Positions 44,661 to 54,724 of a stretch of 64,000 nt of DNA are shown in pieces. The position numbers were made by a program, and so were the translations under genes. The notes beneath the pieces were generated by a model. It was not told the origin of the DNA and did not search any database. It saw nothing but the letters and a program-made list of their open reading frames with translations. Numbering within the stretch: position 1 is the first letter of the stretch; every line of letters begins with the position of its first letter. The stretch is from Vibrio zhugei (GTDB lineage: Bacteria > Pseudomonadota > Gammaproteobacteria > Enterobacterales > Vibrionaceae): NCBI RefSeq assembly GCF_003716875.1, contig NZ_CP033078.1, positions 2,046,001 through 2,110,000 of the forward strand. The letters are read 5' to 3'.

Positions 44661-45233
44661 ATGCACAATAACACGGAAAAACACATCGCTTACGTGGCAC
44701 TTTTTGCCGCATTCATTGCCGCTCTAGGCTTAGTCCCCAAATTAACTCTGGGATTTGGCGTCCCGATTACCGCGCAAACCTTAGGCATTATGCTGTGTGG
44801 CACAATATTAGGCGCGAAACGCGGCGCGCAAGCCGTACTGTTATTTTTGTTGCTGGTCGCGATCGGCTTACCATTGCTCGCTGGGGGAAATGGAGGGCTC
44901 GGCGTGTTTTTTTCCGTTTCCGGCGGCTTCTTACTGAGCTGGCCCATTGCGGCTTTCATCATCGGGTGGATCGTCGAGAAATGCCACACAGGCTCATTAG
45001 CTCTGGTTGCTGGCCTCGCGTCCGTAATTGGCGGCATTATCGTTGTTTATATATTCGGTATCGTCGGTATGAGCATTGTGCTAAAGAAAAACCTCTGGGA
45101 ATGCGCAATCATGGCGAGCATTTTTCTGCCTGGCGATATTATCAAAGCGATCATCGCCGGCCTACTGACCTCATCTATCGCCAAAGCTCGGCCGAGTAGC
45201 GTACTTTCTCGTCAACAACCGCCACAATTATAG
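44661..45233 (+). CDS. bioY: Biotin ECF transporter, substrate-binding S subunit
   Basis: The 190-residue membrane protein has six TM helices and BioY motifs GVPITAQTLGIMLCG and FLPGDIIKAIIAG. It captures biotin with high affinity. I use the ATG at 44661, with CAGGAAC ahead; an ATG at 44640 overlaps the bioN stop. Three-gene bioMNY operons are known in alphaproteobacteria and some marine gammaproteobacteria. Confidence 0.9.
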   Translation: MHNNTEKHIAYVALFAAFIAALGLVPKLTLGFGVPITAQTLGIMLCGTILGAKRGAQAVLLFLLLVAIGLPLLAGGNGGLGVFFSVSGGFLLSWPIAAFIIGWIVEKCHTGSLALVAGLASVIGGIIVVYIFGIVGMSIVLKKNLWECAIMASIFLPGDIIKAIIAGLLTSSIAKARPSSVLSRQQPPQL

Positions 45234-45264
45234 GGAGGTCACATTATAAACTTACACAGTTTGT

Positions 45265-45271
45265 AGGGGTA
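45265..45271 (-). promoter_or_regulatory. Possible NarL heptamer upstream of narX
   Basis: AGGGGTA is the complement of TACCCCT, fitting TACYYMT. It is a single heptamer, so support is weak. Confidence 0.3.
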
Positions 45272-45312
45272 ATGGTATAATTTTTCACTCATTTCTCGCA
45301 TGCAACGGTGTT

Positions 45313-47130
45313 ATGTTCATTGATCGCTTTCAGGCTTGGTGCCAATGCTCATTTGTCAAAAAAATCAGCATCATCATTGTGGCCTTCTCGTTATTATCGA
45401 CGACGGGAATGATAATCAGTGCCCAAACCAGTAAAAGCATTCAAGGCAATGCCCATATGATTAATCGTGTCGGGGCAATGCGTATGCAGAGTTATCGCAT
45501 ATTAGCCTTTAGCGAGCCGGCCTCGCGTAATCAAGCGCGAGCCGAGGTGCAGCGCTTACAAGCCGCGCTCACGGCCCCGACCTTTACCACCTTCATCGCT
45601 GATGAACATTTTGTCGAGGCGTATGATGCCATTCTCCAATTATGGCAGTCCGACACCAAAAACATCTTATTATCTTCTGCCGATTCAACACAAAAACGTC
45701 AAGCCGTAGAAGCATTGATCGCGAAGCTTAATGTGCTGATTTCACAAATTGATCAGCATACGGAAAACAATATTCGCGCGATCGCCACTACGCAGCATGT
45801 GTTTTTTTTACTCACCTTAGTCTTTTTGTTTTTAGCGTTTTCGGCGTTACATAAACACTTATTTACGCCATGGCGCGCATTACTGCATATCGCTAACGCC
45901 GTGCGCGAGGGCGATTTTAACCAGCGATTTCAATCGCGTTATGACCGCGATGAAATGGCCGTGCTTGGAAATGCGCTCAACGATATGTCGAGCCAACTGA
46001 AACAAACTTATGATGACCTTGAGCAGCGCGTTCACACCAAAACGCAAGAACTCGAGCGACAAAATCAATACTTGGACTTTTTATATCGCAGCGGGCGCAG
46101 TTTTAATCGTCATCGACTGAGCGTGGATGCGCTGGCGTCATTATTTAACGAGTTAATGCTCATCACAAATCTGCAAAGAGTCACGTTTTACCCAGGTGAG
46201 CATTTGCGCTATGTGCTTGATAAGAAAATGGACTATCAATCAGCGACGTGCCAACACGCGACGCTAAGCCTGATGACTCAATCGTGGCCGGTCAGTGATG
46301 ACTCACGCGAGTACGGTCGGCTCGAAACCATGAGTGCCCACGCTATTCCAACCGCGCAAAAACAATTAATTGCCACCTTTTGTGATAGCTTCACCCAGTA
46401 CTTAGGCGCTTTTATTCAAGAGCAGCAAACCCATCAATTACTCGTACTCGAGGAGCGCCAGACGATTGCTCGCGAACTGCATGATTCTATTGCACAGTCT
46501 CTGTCTTTTTTAAAAATCAAAAGTGGTATCTTGCGGATACAAAGTGACAACTTAACGCCACTACAACATCAGTTATTGGAAGAAATCAGCCAAGAGATCA
46601 CGTCGGCTTATCACCAATTAAGAGAACTGCTGGTAACCTTTCGTCTCAAACTCGATGAAGGGTGCTTAGCCAATGCCATACAAAACACCATTACTGAGTA
46701 TAATGAGAAACTGGGCTTTGCGATAAATCTACGTAATGAGTGGCCAGAGCATGGTATACAGCCACAGCAAGCCATTCATATCTTGCATATTATTCGTGAA
46801 GCATTGAGTAATATCTACAAACACTCAGGCGCGACCGAGGTAATGGTGAGTTTACGCTATGATCGCGAGACACAACGCGATAAACAATGCACTCTCACTA
46901 TTAGTGATAACGGTGTAGGTATTTCCCAGCACCATCAGGCACGGGGTCATCATTATGGCCTCACCATTATTGCCGATCGCGTTAACGCACTGCCCGGTCA
47001 ACTCAACATAGACTCACAAGAACAACAAGGGACAAGGCTCTTGATTCGCTTTTCCCCGTCACACAAGGATGAATATGAATACTCCAAGTGCAGTGAAAAC
47101 ATCACCATCGACTGTCATGTTAGTCGATGA
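45313..47130 (+). CDS. narX: Nitrate/nitrite sensor histidine kinase
   Basis: The 605-residue kinase has TM1 (about 17-37), a periplasmic domain beginning with the P-box INRVGAMRMQSYRI (50-63) that binds nitrate, TM2 (HVFFLLTLVFLFLAF), HAMP, a central helical/Cys-containing region, and the HPK7-type transmitter: phosphorylated His390 in ARELHDSIAQSLSFLK, N-box REALSNIYKHSGA and G-box SDNGVGI. It could equally be called NarQ; I prefer narX because it is coupled to narL and adjoins nar. It overlaps the regulator gene by about 56 bases. Confidence 0.88.
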   Translation: MFIDRFQAWCQCSFVKKISIIIVAFSLLSTTGMIISAQTSKSIQGNAHMINRVGAMRMQSYRILAFSEPASRNQARAEVQRLQAALTAPTFTTFIADEHFVEAYDAILQLWQSDTKNILLSSADSTQKRQAVEALIAKLNVLISQIDQHTENNIRAIATTQHVFFLLTLVFLFLAFSALHKHLFTPWRALLHIANAVREGDFNQRFQSRYDRDEMAVLGNALNDMSSQLKQTYDDLEQRVHTKTQELERQNQYLDFLYRSGRSFNRHRLSVDALASLFNELMLITNLQRVTFYPGEHLRYVLDKKMDYQSATCQHATLSLMTQSWPVSDDSREYGRLETMSAHAIPTAQKQLIATFCDSFTQYLGAFIQEQQTHQLLVLEERQTIARELHDSIAQSLSFLKIKSGILRIQSDNLTPLQHQLLEEISQEITSAYHQLRELLVTFRLKLDEGCLANAIQNTITEYNEKLGFAINLRNEWPEHGIQPQQAIHILHIIREALSNIYKHSGATEVMVSLRYDRETQRDKQCTLTISDNGVGISQHHQARGHHYGLTIIADRVNALPGQLNIDSQEQQGTRLLIRFSPSHKDEYEYSKCSENITIDCHVSR

Positions 47131-47740
47131 TCACCCCATGTTGCGTCAAGGCTTAAAACAGCTTTTACAGTTGAATCCACAAATTCAGGTCGTGACTGAA
47201 AGTCACCATGGGCAACACGCCTTAGAGCTGGCTTTAAGCGATGAGCCGGATGTAATTTTATTAGACATCAACATGCCTGATATCGATGGATTGCAAACGC
47301 TAAAACTCATGCGCGAAAATAATATTACCAGTCGCATTATTATGTTTACCGTTTCCAATTATGAAGAAGATTTAGTCAAAGCTATCCAAGCCGGGGCCGA
47401 TGGCTACTTACTCAAAGATATGGAAGCCGAAGACTTACTCCATGCCATTGAGCAAATCTGTTTAGGCGAGTTAGTGGTGAGTCCTAAACTTGCCAATTTA
47501 CTCGCCAAACAATTGCGCAGTAAACCCACGCCTGTCACGCGCGAAATCGATGCTTTAACCGCGCGCGAGTTGGATATTCTCAAATTGCTGGCTAAAAGCT
47601 TGCCCAATAAAACCATTGCCAAGAAATTAGATATTGCGGAAACCACGGTCAAAGTTCACGTTAAACATCTACTCAAAAAACTGCAGTTGCGCTCACGAGT
47701 AGAAGCGGCGGTGTGGGCACATCAACAGGGTGTGAAATAA
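47075..47740 (+). CDS. narL: Nitrate/nitrite response regulator
   Basis: The 221-residue regulator has a receiver domain with MLVDDHPMLRQGL, phosphorylated Asp in ILLDINMPDIDG and the YLLKDM lysine, then a LuxR/NarL-type HTH (LTARELDILKLLAKSLPNKT, TTVKVHVKHLLKK). AAGGA suits the ATG at 47075 better than the one at 47069. The gene overlaps narX. NarL-type heptamers lie before narG and narK in this window, its expected targets. A 15-bp tandem duplication spans its stop codon. Confidence 0.9.
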   Translation: MNTPSAVKTSPSTVMLVDDHPMLRQGLKQLLQLNPQIQVVTESHHGQHALELALSDEPDVILLDINMPDIDGLQTLKLMRENNITSRIIMFTVSNYEEDLVKAIQAGADGYLLKDMEAEDLLHAIEQICLGELVVSPKLANLLAKQLRSKPTPVTREIDALTARELDILKLLAKSLPNKTIAKKLDIAETTVKVHVKHLLKKLQLRSRVEAAVWAHQQGVK

Positions 47741-47757
47741 AGGGGTGTGAAATAAAG
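47728..47757. repeat. 15-bp tandem duplication across the narL stop
   Basis: GGGTGTGAAATAAAG occurs twice head to tail. The first copy encodes the last residues and stop of NarL; the second is untranslated. Confidence 0.9.
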
Positions 47758-47759
47758 GC

Positions 47760-47783
47760 TAGCGGCGACACGGTTCGTCGCTA
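47760..47783. terminator. Hairpin between convergent narL and narI
   Basis: TAGCGGCGA and TCGTCGCTA pair around a 6-base loop. There is no T-run, so terminator activity is uncertain. Confidence 0.4.
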
Positions 47784-47793
47784 ACCTTCTACG

Positions 47794-48471
47794 TTAGCGG
47801 CGCGATCTCACGACTTGATAACGGCGCGTCACATATTCAATCGGTGCGCTCCAAATATGCACAAGGCGACAAAATGGGAAGGCGACAAATAGGCTCATGC
47901 CCAGCACAATATGACATTTAAATATCCATGCCACTCCGTCTAAATGCGCAGCGGCGCCACCGTGAAAATACACCACGGCTTGCGCCCAATCCATAAATTT
48001 AACCATTTCAGACCCGTCCATATGCTGAGCCGAAAATGGGATGGTGAACAACCCAAGACACACTTGTGCCACCAGCAAACATAAAATCACGATATCGGCC
48101 AATGAGGAGGTCGCCCTCACTCGCGGATTATAGAGACGGCGTTTGAGCAATAATGCGCCCCCCACTAAGGTCATTAATCCAAAGATCCCACCACCAAACA
48201 TAGCCAGCTTTTGCTTGAGCGCTATCGAAAGAAACCCTTCGTATACCCAGTGCGGCGTTAATAGCCCTACCGCGTGTCCCCCTAATACGCCAATAATGCC
48301 AATATGAAACATATTCGAGGCAAAACCCATGCCTTTATTATCCATTAATTGGCTAGAGCCAGCGCGCCACGAGTACTGCGCGTAGTCATAACGCAGCCAA
48401 CTGCCGAGTAAAAAAATCACCGCGGCGATATACGGATAAATTCCAAATAAAAACTGATTAAGTATCGACAT
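47794..48471 (-). CDS. narI: Nitrate reductase, gamma subunit (cytochrome b)
   Basis: The 225-residue membrane protein has five TM helices and the His residues that hold the two haems b ([20 protein letters not shown] and KCHIVLGM). It oxidises quinol and passes electrons to NarH. It starts at the ATG at 48471, overlapping the narJ stop by one base (TAATG) with GGAGGT ahead; the open frame extending to 48564 is inside narJ. Confidence 0.93.
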   Translation of the reverse strand: MSILNQFLFGIYPYIAAVIFLLGSWLRYDYAQYSWRAGSSQLMDNKGMGFASNMFHIGIIGVLGGHAVGLLTPHWVYEGFLSIALKQKLAMFGGGIFGLMTLVGGALLLKRRLYNPRVRATSSLADIVILCLLVAQVCLGLFTIPFSAQHMDGSEMVKFMDWAQAVVYFHGGAAAHLDGVAWIFKCHIVLGMSLFVAFPFCRLVHIWSAPIEYVTRRYQVVRSRR

Positions 48472-49184
48472 TACTGACCTCCGGTTAATTGGCCAACATC
48501 CAAATATTGTGGCTGAATACGATCGGCAAAACGGCGTTGATGCTGCTTCGTCTGTGCATCGCAACTGGCATTACCTATAAATGTCACCTGCTCTTCTTCC
48601 CATACCTGATCCAGCGCTTGCGGGGTATCATCGCGGGCTTCTTGCCGCACTTTGTCACAAATCGAGGCAAGATTGACATCTAGCGAGGCGAGCTCTAAGA
48701 GTAAGACCATCAAATCGGCATAACGGCTGTGACGATGTTTTAAGCGCTCGCCCAATAAACTCACGATCGGGACAATATCATCTAAACCTTGCACCGCTTC
48801 GCTGGGCTCAACCACCGCTAAATATTCCAAATATAAGGGGAGATGATCGGGCAGTTCTTTGGCATTCAGCTCTAAGCCAACCTGTTGATATTGGTTGAGT
48901 AAATCAATCATGGCTTGGCCACGATCGCGCGATTGACCGTGGACGTGCTCAAACAGTAGTAATGATAATGAGCGTCCACGATCGAACAGTCCGCAATACT
49001 GCGCTTGCGCATCGAACAGGGCTTGCTGGCGATACTCACCAATCCAGCGACGCAGCGTGTCGCGCTGGACGTCGCTAAGCTCAGTGCAGCGGCTGATTGC
49101 CGCCACTAATTCATCACAATGTTGCCATAGCTCGTCACTGGGGTACTCCAATAAGCGAGAAATAATTCGTAAACTCAGCATCAT
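48471..49184 (-). CDS. narJ: Nitrate reductase assembly chaperone
   Basis: The 237-residue helical protein has the NarJ/TorD family pattern ([19 protein letters not shown]) with PLYLEYL following. It helps insert the molybdenum cofactor into NarG and is not part of the final enzyme. Its ATG overlaps the narH stop (ATGA). Confidence 0.92.
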   Translation of the reverse strand: MMLSLRIISRLLEYPSDELWQHCDELVAAISRCTELSDVQRDTLRRWIGEYRQQALFDAQAQYCGLFDRGRSLSLLLFEHVHGQSRDRGQAMIDLLNQYQQVGLELNAKELPDHLPLYLEYLAVVEPSEAVQGLDDIVPIVSLLGERLKHRHSRYADLMVLLLELASLDVNLASICDKVRQEARDDTPQALDQVWEEEQVTFIGNASCDAQTKQHQRRFADRIQPQYLDVGQLTGGQ

Positions 49185-50707
49185 TTTTTCTCCGCCATAA
49201 TATCAATCGCATCAATGCGCTGACTGTTGAATAAATTGACGCGGTTATCGCTGCCATGGCAGCCATCGCCGAAACTAAACCCACAACCATTTGATTCAGC
49301 AAACGCGCTATCCGCTTCTTGACGCATGCCCGCCGGGACGACAAAGCGATCTTCATAATTGGCAATAGCAAGATAACGATACATCTCTTCGACGTTGTGA
49401 ATACTCAGCCCTACCTCATCAATGGCCGTGGTATCTATGCTCTGTTCAACGGTTTCACTGCGTTTGTAGTGACGCATTGCCATCAGCCGTTTGAGAGCTC
49501 GCAATACCGGTTGGGTATCACCGGCAGTCAATAGATTGGCTAGATATTGTATAGGGATGCGCAGCGTTTCGATGTCCGGCAAACCATTTTTAGTGGGAAT
49601 GTAGCCCGCATCAACCGCCGATTGAATGGGCGAGAGCGGCGGCACATACCACACCATGGGTAGCGTGCGATATTCTGGATGCAAGGGTAACGCGAGCTTC
49701 CACTCGACCGCCATTTTATACACTGGGGATTGCTGAGCGGACTCTAAAACCGTTTGACTGATGCCTTGCGCCTTCGCTTCGCGAATCACCTCGGGATCAT
49801 GGGGATCCAAAAAAATATCCAGTTGTCTTTCATATAAGTCGTGTTCATGCTCCACTGAGGCGGCTTCATGAATACGATCCGCATCATAGAGCATGACGCC
49901 CAAATAACGGATCCGCCCGACACAAGACTCCGAGCATGCGGTTGGCATCCCAGCTTCAATGCGTGGATAACAAAAAATGCATTTTTCTGATTTGCCGCTT
50001 TTCCAATTAAAATAGATTTTCTTATACGGGCAGCCACTAATACACATACGCCATCCACGGCATTTATCCTGATCAATCAGCACAATGCCATCTTCTTCAC
50101 GTTTATAAATGGTTCCGCTTGGGCAACTGGCGACACAGGCCGGGTTTAAACAATGTTCACATAAACGCGGCAAATACATCATAAACGTATGTTCAAATTC
50201 GCCGTACATCTGCTTTTGCATGTCGTGAAAGTTGTAATCTACCGAGCGTTTGGCAAATTCACCGCCAAGGATTTCTTCCCAGTTAGGGCCTTGGGTAATT
50301 TTTTCCATGCGCTGCCCAGTGATTAAAGAGCGGGGCCGCGCAATCGGCTGATGACGACTTTTAGGCGCGTTTTGCAGATGATCGTAATCAAAAGTAAACG
50401 GTTCATAATAATCATCTATTTCCGGCATATGCGGGTTATTAAACAACTTGGATAATACGCCCACTTTTGAGCCTTGGCGTAGCGTGAGCTGGCCTTTCAC
50501 ACCGCGAATCCAACCACCTTGCCAACGTGTTTGATTCTCCCACTCATTGGGATATCCGACACCAGGCTTACTTTCGACATTATTAAACCAGGCGTATTCC
50601 ATGCCTTCTCGGCTGGTCCATACATTTTTACAGGTTACCGAACAGGTATGGCAGCCAATACACTTATCCAGATTCAGTACCATCGCAACTTGCGCACGAA
50701 TTTTCAT
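49181..50707 (-). CDS. narH: Nitrate reductase, beta subunit (Fe-S)
   Basis: The 508-residue protein carries four Fe-S clusters. Cys groups are seen in CIGCHTCSVTC, CEHCLNPACVASCP, CRGWRMCISGCP and CIFCYPRIEAGMPTAC. The Trp in CRGWRMC replaces a Cys, giving the [3Fe-4S] cluster typical of NarH. Electrons pass from NarI to NarG through it. It starts 9 bp after the narG stop. Confidence 0.95.
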   Translation of the reverse strand: MKIRAQVAMVLNLDKCIGCHTCSVTCKNVWTSREGMEYAWFNNVESKPGVGYPNEWENQTRWQGGWIRGVKGQLTLRQGSKVGVLSKLFNNPHMPEIDDYYEPFTFDYDHLQNAPKSRHQPIARPRSLITGQRMEKITQGPNWEEILGGEFAKRSVDYNFHDMQKQMYGEFEHTFMMYLPRLCEHCLNPACVASCPSGTIYKREEDGIVLIDQDKCRGWRMCISGCPYKKIYFNWKSGKSEKCIFCYPRIEAGMPTACSESCVGRIRYLGVMLYDADRIHEAASVEHEHDLYERQLDIFLDPHDPEVIREAKAQGISQTVLESAQQSPVYKMAVEWKLALPLHPEYRTLPMVWYVPPLSPIQSAVDAGYIPTKNGLPDIETLRIPIQYLANLLTAGDTQPVLRALKRLMAMRHYKRSETVEQSIDTTAIDEVGLSIHNVEEMYRYLAIANYEDRFVVPAGMRQEADSAFAESNGCGFSFGDGCHGSDNRVNLFNSQRIDAIDIMAEKK

Positions 50708-50716
50708 AGCGTTCTC

Positions 50717-53700
50717 CTACTGACAGGTGGGTTGTGTCTGGCTTGACGAGTACTCGTCATCCAACCAATCGACACGGTGCATGCGGCGAATCACCACAAA
50801 TTCATCGCGGTTTGAGCCCACCGTTCCATAATAATTAAAGCCATAGCTTTGCTGGGCATAGCCGCCAATCATATGGGTAGGTTTGGGACAAATCCGGGTC
50901 ACCGAGTTATGAATGCCACCTCGTTGCCCTGTCACTTCTGAGCCGGGAATATTGACCAAGCGTTCTTGAGCGTGATACATCATCACCATACCTTGCGGCA
51001 CCCGCTGACTGACCACCGCGCGTGCGGTTAATGCCCCATTGGCGTTATAAGCTTCGAGCCAATCGTTATCTTGAATATTGAGCGTTTGTGCATCCACTTC
51101 ACTTATCCACACAATCGGTCCCCCGCGCGAGAGCGTCAGCATCAGCAAGTTATCGCTATAGGTGGAATGGATTCCCCACTTTTGGTGCGGCGTAATAAAG
51201 TTCAGTGCTAACTCAGGTTGACCATTATCACGACGCTGCTCAACTTGGCGGATCGCTTGCGTATCAATCGGTGGCCGATAAACGACTAAGCTTTCCCCAA
51301 AATCACGCATCCACTGATGATCTTGATATAATTGTTGGCGACCGGTGAGTGTGCGCCACGGAATGAGTTCATGCACATTGGTATAACAGGCATTGTATGA
51401 GACGTGTTCATCTTCTAGCCCTGACCACGTTGGGCTGGAAATGATTTTGCGTGGCTGCGCTTGAATGTCGTGAAAGCGAATTTTTTCATCGGCTTTGCTG
51501 CGCGCTAAATGCGTATGCTCACGCCCTGTAATATCACTCAACGCTTGCCACGCTTTAACCGCGACTTCGCCATTGGTTTCTGGTGCCAACGTGAGGATCA
51601 TTTCTGCGGCATCAATGGCCGATTCCAGTTTTGGTCTTCCTGCTGTGGCGCCCGAGGTGTGCACGCGATTGAGCTTTTTCAGTAACTCAATTTCTGTTTG
51701 CGTATTCCAGCGAATGCCTTTGCCACCATTTCCTTGCTCATCAAGTAGTGGCCCCACAGAACAAAAACGCGCGCCTGTATTGGGGTAATCACGTTGCACG
51801 GGAATGATCTTAGGCCCTGTTTTGCCCGGAATAAGCTCGCATTCCCCATGCCGCCAATCGGCCCCCGTATAGGCTTGGGCAATTTCACTGTCACTATCAT
51901 GCTGGTTGGCTAACGTCACCATATCCGTTTCTACGCCCAAATGCCCTTGGCACACTTGCGAGAAACTCTTGGCAATATCCCGATAAATATCCCAATCGGA
52001 TTTCGCTTCCCAAGCCGGATCCACGGCTTTTGAAAACGGATGAATAAAGGGATGCATATCCGAGGTATTCATGTCGTTTTTTTCATACCATGTTGCGGTT
52101 GGTAACACGATGTCAGAATAAAGGCAGGTGCTCGACATGCGAAAATCCAGTGTCACGACTAAATCTAACTTACCTTCTGTTGCCGTGTCTTGCCAATCAA
52201 GTTCGTGGGGGCGAGTGTCGGCGTAGCTGCCTAAATCTTTGCCTTGAATACCATGTTCAGTGCCCAATAAATATTTGAGCATATATTCATGCCCTTTACC
52301 GGACGATCCCAGTAAGTTACTGCGCCAAATGAACATATTACGCGGATAGTGTTGTTCGGGCTGCTCACAGGCAAAACGGATCGAGCCATCTTTTAATGAC
52401 GCGACCGTATAATCGACCGGATCCATCCCCGCGGTTTGTGCTTGCTTGGCAATGGTGAGCGGATTGACATTGAGTTGCGGAGCGGACGGTAACCACCCCA
52501 TACGTTCTGACTTAATATTAAGATCAATTAAGTGCGCGCTGTAACGCTGCTTATCGGCGAGTGGGGATAACAAATCGCTCGTATTAACGGTTTCATAGCG
52601 CCATTGGCTGGAATGATTGTAAAAATAAGACGTAGAGTTCATCTGACGAGGCGGCTTTTGCCAATCTAGTGCAAAGCTTAGCGGTAGCCATCCAGTTTGT
52701 GGGCGCAGTTTTTCTTGGCCCACATAGTGAGCCCAGCCACCGCCACTTTGACCGACACACCCACAAAATACCAGCATGTTAATCATGGCGCGGTATGACA
52801 TATCCATGTGATACCAGTGATTGACGCCAGCACCGACAATAATCATCGAACGGCCGCGTGTTTTTTCCGCGTTACTGGCAAACTCGCGTGCCAACTGAAT
52901 GATCCGCTTGCGGTCCACGCCAGTAATCGCCTCTCCCCACGCGGGCGAATATGCCTTGATGTCGTCATACTGTTTTGCGCACGCGGCATCATCAAACCCG
53001 CGTTCCACGCCATAATTTGCCAGCATCAAATCGTATACGGTGGTGACTTTGGCGCGTTTTCCATCGGCGAGCGTGATGTATGTATACGGCACTTGGTGAT
53101 CAATGACATCCGATAACGTCACTGAATCAAAATGATCCGATTCATTGCCACCAAAGTATGGAAACTGAACGCAGGCATAATCATCGGGCGACTCAATCCC
53201 TAAAGCTAACACCCGCTCTTGCTGATCCGGCCCAGTCACGGTTTCTAAATTCCAGCGGCCTTTTTCTCCCCAACGAAAGCCAATCGACCCTTGCGGCACC
53301 ACTAGCTGTTGGGTGTGCTCGGTCAGCGCTAGGGTTTTCCATTCTGGATTATTGTGCTCGCCTAAGGCATCGTCTATATCCGCAGCGCGTAAGAAACGCC
53401 CTGCGGTATACGCCCCTGGTGTGGTTTCCTCTAACATAACCAGCATGGGCATATCGGAGTAACGGCGCAGATACTCGCGAAAGTAAGGGACGGTTCGCTG
53501 GTGATGAAACTCAGTGAGAATAACGTGCCCCATGGCTAATGCCAGTGCGCTATCCGTGCCTTGCTTAGGGTTTAGCCACTCATCGGATAATTTCGCCACT
53601 TCTGAATAATCTGGGCTGACAGCAACGGTTTTCGTGCCTTTATAACGCACCTCTGTAAAAAAGTGCGCATCGGGCGTGCGCGTTTGCGGCACGTTAGAGC

Positions 53701-54460
53701 CCCACGCCATGATAAAGCTTGAGTTATACCAATCTGCAGATTCGGGAACATCGGTCTGCTCTCCCCACGTCATCGGCGAGGCGGGCGGTAAGTCACAGTA
53801 CCAATCGTAAAAACTTAAGGTGGTGCCACCAATTAACGATAAATATCGCGCGCCAGACGAATACGAGACCATCGACATGGCAGGGATCGGCGAAAATCCC
53901 ACCACGCGATCCGGGCCGTGTGTTTTGGCCGTATACACATTCGATGCGGCAATCAACTCATTCATTTCTTGCCAAGTGGCACGAATCATACCCCCGCGGC
54001 CACGGGCTTTTTTATAACGTGAGGTTTTGCATGGGTCTTCAACAATGGACGCCCATGCATCCACAGGATCCGCATGTTCACGCTGAGCATCACGCCACAA
54101 CTCTAACAATTCTTGCCGAATCATGGGGTATTTCACACGGTTAGCGCTGTAGAGGTACCAAGAATAACTTGCCCCACGCGGGCAACCGCGCGGCTCATGG
54201 TTGGGCATATCGGGCCGGGTGCGTGGGTAATCGGTTTGCTGCATTTCCCATGTCACTAAGCCATTTTTGACAAAGATTTGCCAACTGCATGATCCCGTAC
54301 AGTTAACACCATGAGTTGAACGCACCACTTTATCGTGCTGCCAACGATGACGATAGGCATTTTCCCAGTCACGGTTTACATCATAGGATTGCCCATGACC
54401 GTTAGAAAATGTCGTACCGCGCTGTTTAAAATAGCGAAAACGATCCAGAAATTTACTCAT
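50717..54460 (-). CDS. narG: Respiratory nitrate reductase, alpha subunit
   Basis: The 1247-residue molybdoenzyme reduces nitrate to nitrite on the cytoplasmic side of the membrane. The N-terminus has the FS0 [4Fe-4S] pattern with a His ligand (STHGVNCTGSCSW and later GCPRG), and the molybdopterin domains include the NarG stretch SYSSGARYLSLIGG and YDWYCDLPPASPMTWGEQTD with the Asp that binds Mo. Length and order match E. coli NarG. It is the first gene of narGHJI; upstream lie FNR, NarL and IHF sites. Confidence 0.96.
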   Translation of the reverse strand: MSKFLDRFRYFKQRGTTFSNGHGQSYDVNRDWENAYRHRWQHDKVVRSTHGVNCTGSCSWQIFVKNGLVTWEMQQTDYPRTRPDMPNHEPRGCPRGASYSWYLYSANRVKYPMIRQELLELWRDAQREHADPVDAWASIVEDPCKTSRYKKARGRGGMIRATWQEMNELIAASNVYTAKTHGPDRVVGFSPIPAMSMVSYSSGARYLSLIGGTTLSFYDWYCDLPPASPMTWGEQTDVPESADWYNSSFIMAWGSNVPQTRTPDAHFFTEVRYKGTKTVAVSPDYSEVAKLSDEWLNPKQGTDSALALAMGHVILTEFHHQRTVPYFREYLRRYSDMPMLVMLEETTPGAYTAGRFLRAADIDDALGEHNNPEWKTLALTEHTQQLVVPQGSIGFRWGEKGRWNLETVTGPDQQERVLALGIESPDDYACVQFPYFGGNESDHFDSVTLSDVIDHQVPYTYITLADGKRAKVTTVYDLMLANYGVERGFDDAACAKQYDDIKAYSPAWGEAITGVDRKRIIQLAREFASNAEKTRGRSMIIVGAGVNHWYHMDMSYRAMINMLVFCGCVGQSGGGWAHYVGQEKLRPQTGWLPLSFALDWQKPPRQMNSTSYFYNHSSQWRYETVNTSDLLSPLADKQRYSAHLIDLNIKSERMGWLPSAPQLNVNPLTIAKQAQTAGMDPVDYTVASLKDGSIRFACEQPEQHYPRNMFIWRSNLLGSSGKGHEYMLKYLLGTEHGIQGKDLGSYADTRPHELDWQDTATEGKLDLVVTLDFRMSSTCLYSDIVLPTATWYEKNDMNTSDMHPFIHPFSKAVDPAWEAKSDWDIYRDIAKSFSQVCQGHLGVETDMVTLANQHDSDSEIAQAYTGADWRHGECELIPGKTGPKIIPVQRDYPNTGARFCSVGPLLDEQGNGGKGIRWNTQTEIELLKKLNRVHTSGATAGRPKLESAIDAAEMILTLAPETNGEVAVKAWQALSDITGREHTHLARSKADEKIRFHDIQAQPRKIISSPTWSGLEDEHVSYNACYTNVHELIPWRTLTGRQQLYQDHQWMRDFGESLVVYRPPIDTQAIRQVEQRRDNGQPELALNFITPHQKWGIHSTYSDNLLMLTLSRGGPIVWISEVDAQTLNIQDNDWLEAYNANGALTARAVVSQRVPQGMVMMYHAQERLVNIPGSEVTGQRGGIHNSVTRICPKPTHMIGGYAQQSYGFNYYGTVGSNRDEFVVIRRMHRVDWLDDEYSSSQTQPTCQ

Positions 54461-54558
54461 GGCGCTTTCTCCTTTATATCGAGTGGTAGCGAGTTGCTAC
54501 GTAATAATTAATGAAATGAACGATGCCGGTAAGAATAAACGTCGACCTCTATGACTTT

Positions 54559-54572
54559 TTGATACACATCAA
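54559..54572. promoter_or_regulatory. FNR box of narG
   Basis: TTGATACACATCAA is a perfect FNR palindrome. If it sits at -41.5, transcription starts near 54524. Confidence 0.88.
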
Positions 54573-54608
54573 ACCCACCCGTGCTTATCACGCTCCCTGC
54601 GTGCACAC

Positions 54609-54624
54609 TACTCCTTAAGAAGTA
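54609..54624. promoter_or_regulatory. NarL 7-2-7 site of narG
   Basis: TACTCCT-TA-AGAAGTA: both heptamers fit TACYYMT in inverted orientation. The centre is 51 bp from the FNR box centre, at about -92. Confidence 0.8.
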
Positions 54625-54640
54625 GTGTGCTATTTTTATT

Positions 54641-54653
54641 TAAATACTTGATT
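54641..54653. promoter_or_regulatory. IHF site of narG
   Basis: TAAATACTTGATT fits the IHF consensus YAANNNNTTGATW completely, at about -123; E. coli narG has IHF at about -125. Confidence 0.65.
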
Positions 54654-54716
54654 TTAATAAAATTTAAAGAAAATTTTTTCACGCAAAGAGGTGTACAGAA
54701 ACGCGCACAGCTATTA

Positions 54717-54723
54717 GGGAGTA
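54717..54723. promoter_or_regulatory. Distal NarL heptamer of narG
   Basis: GGGAGTA (complement TACTCCC) lies at about -196, where E. coli narG has its -195 NarL site. It is at the very end of narK (stop at 54725). Confidence 0.55.
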
Positions 54724-54724
54724 G

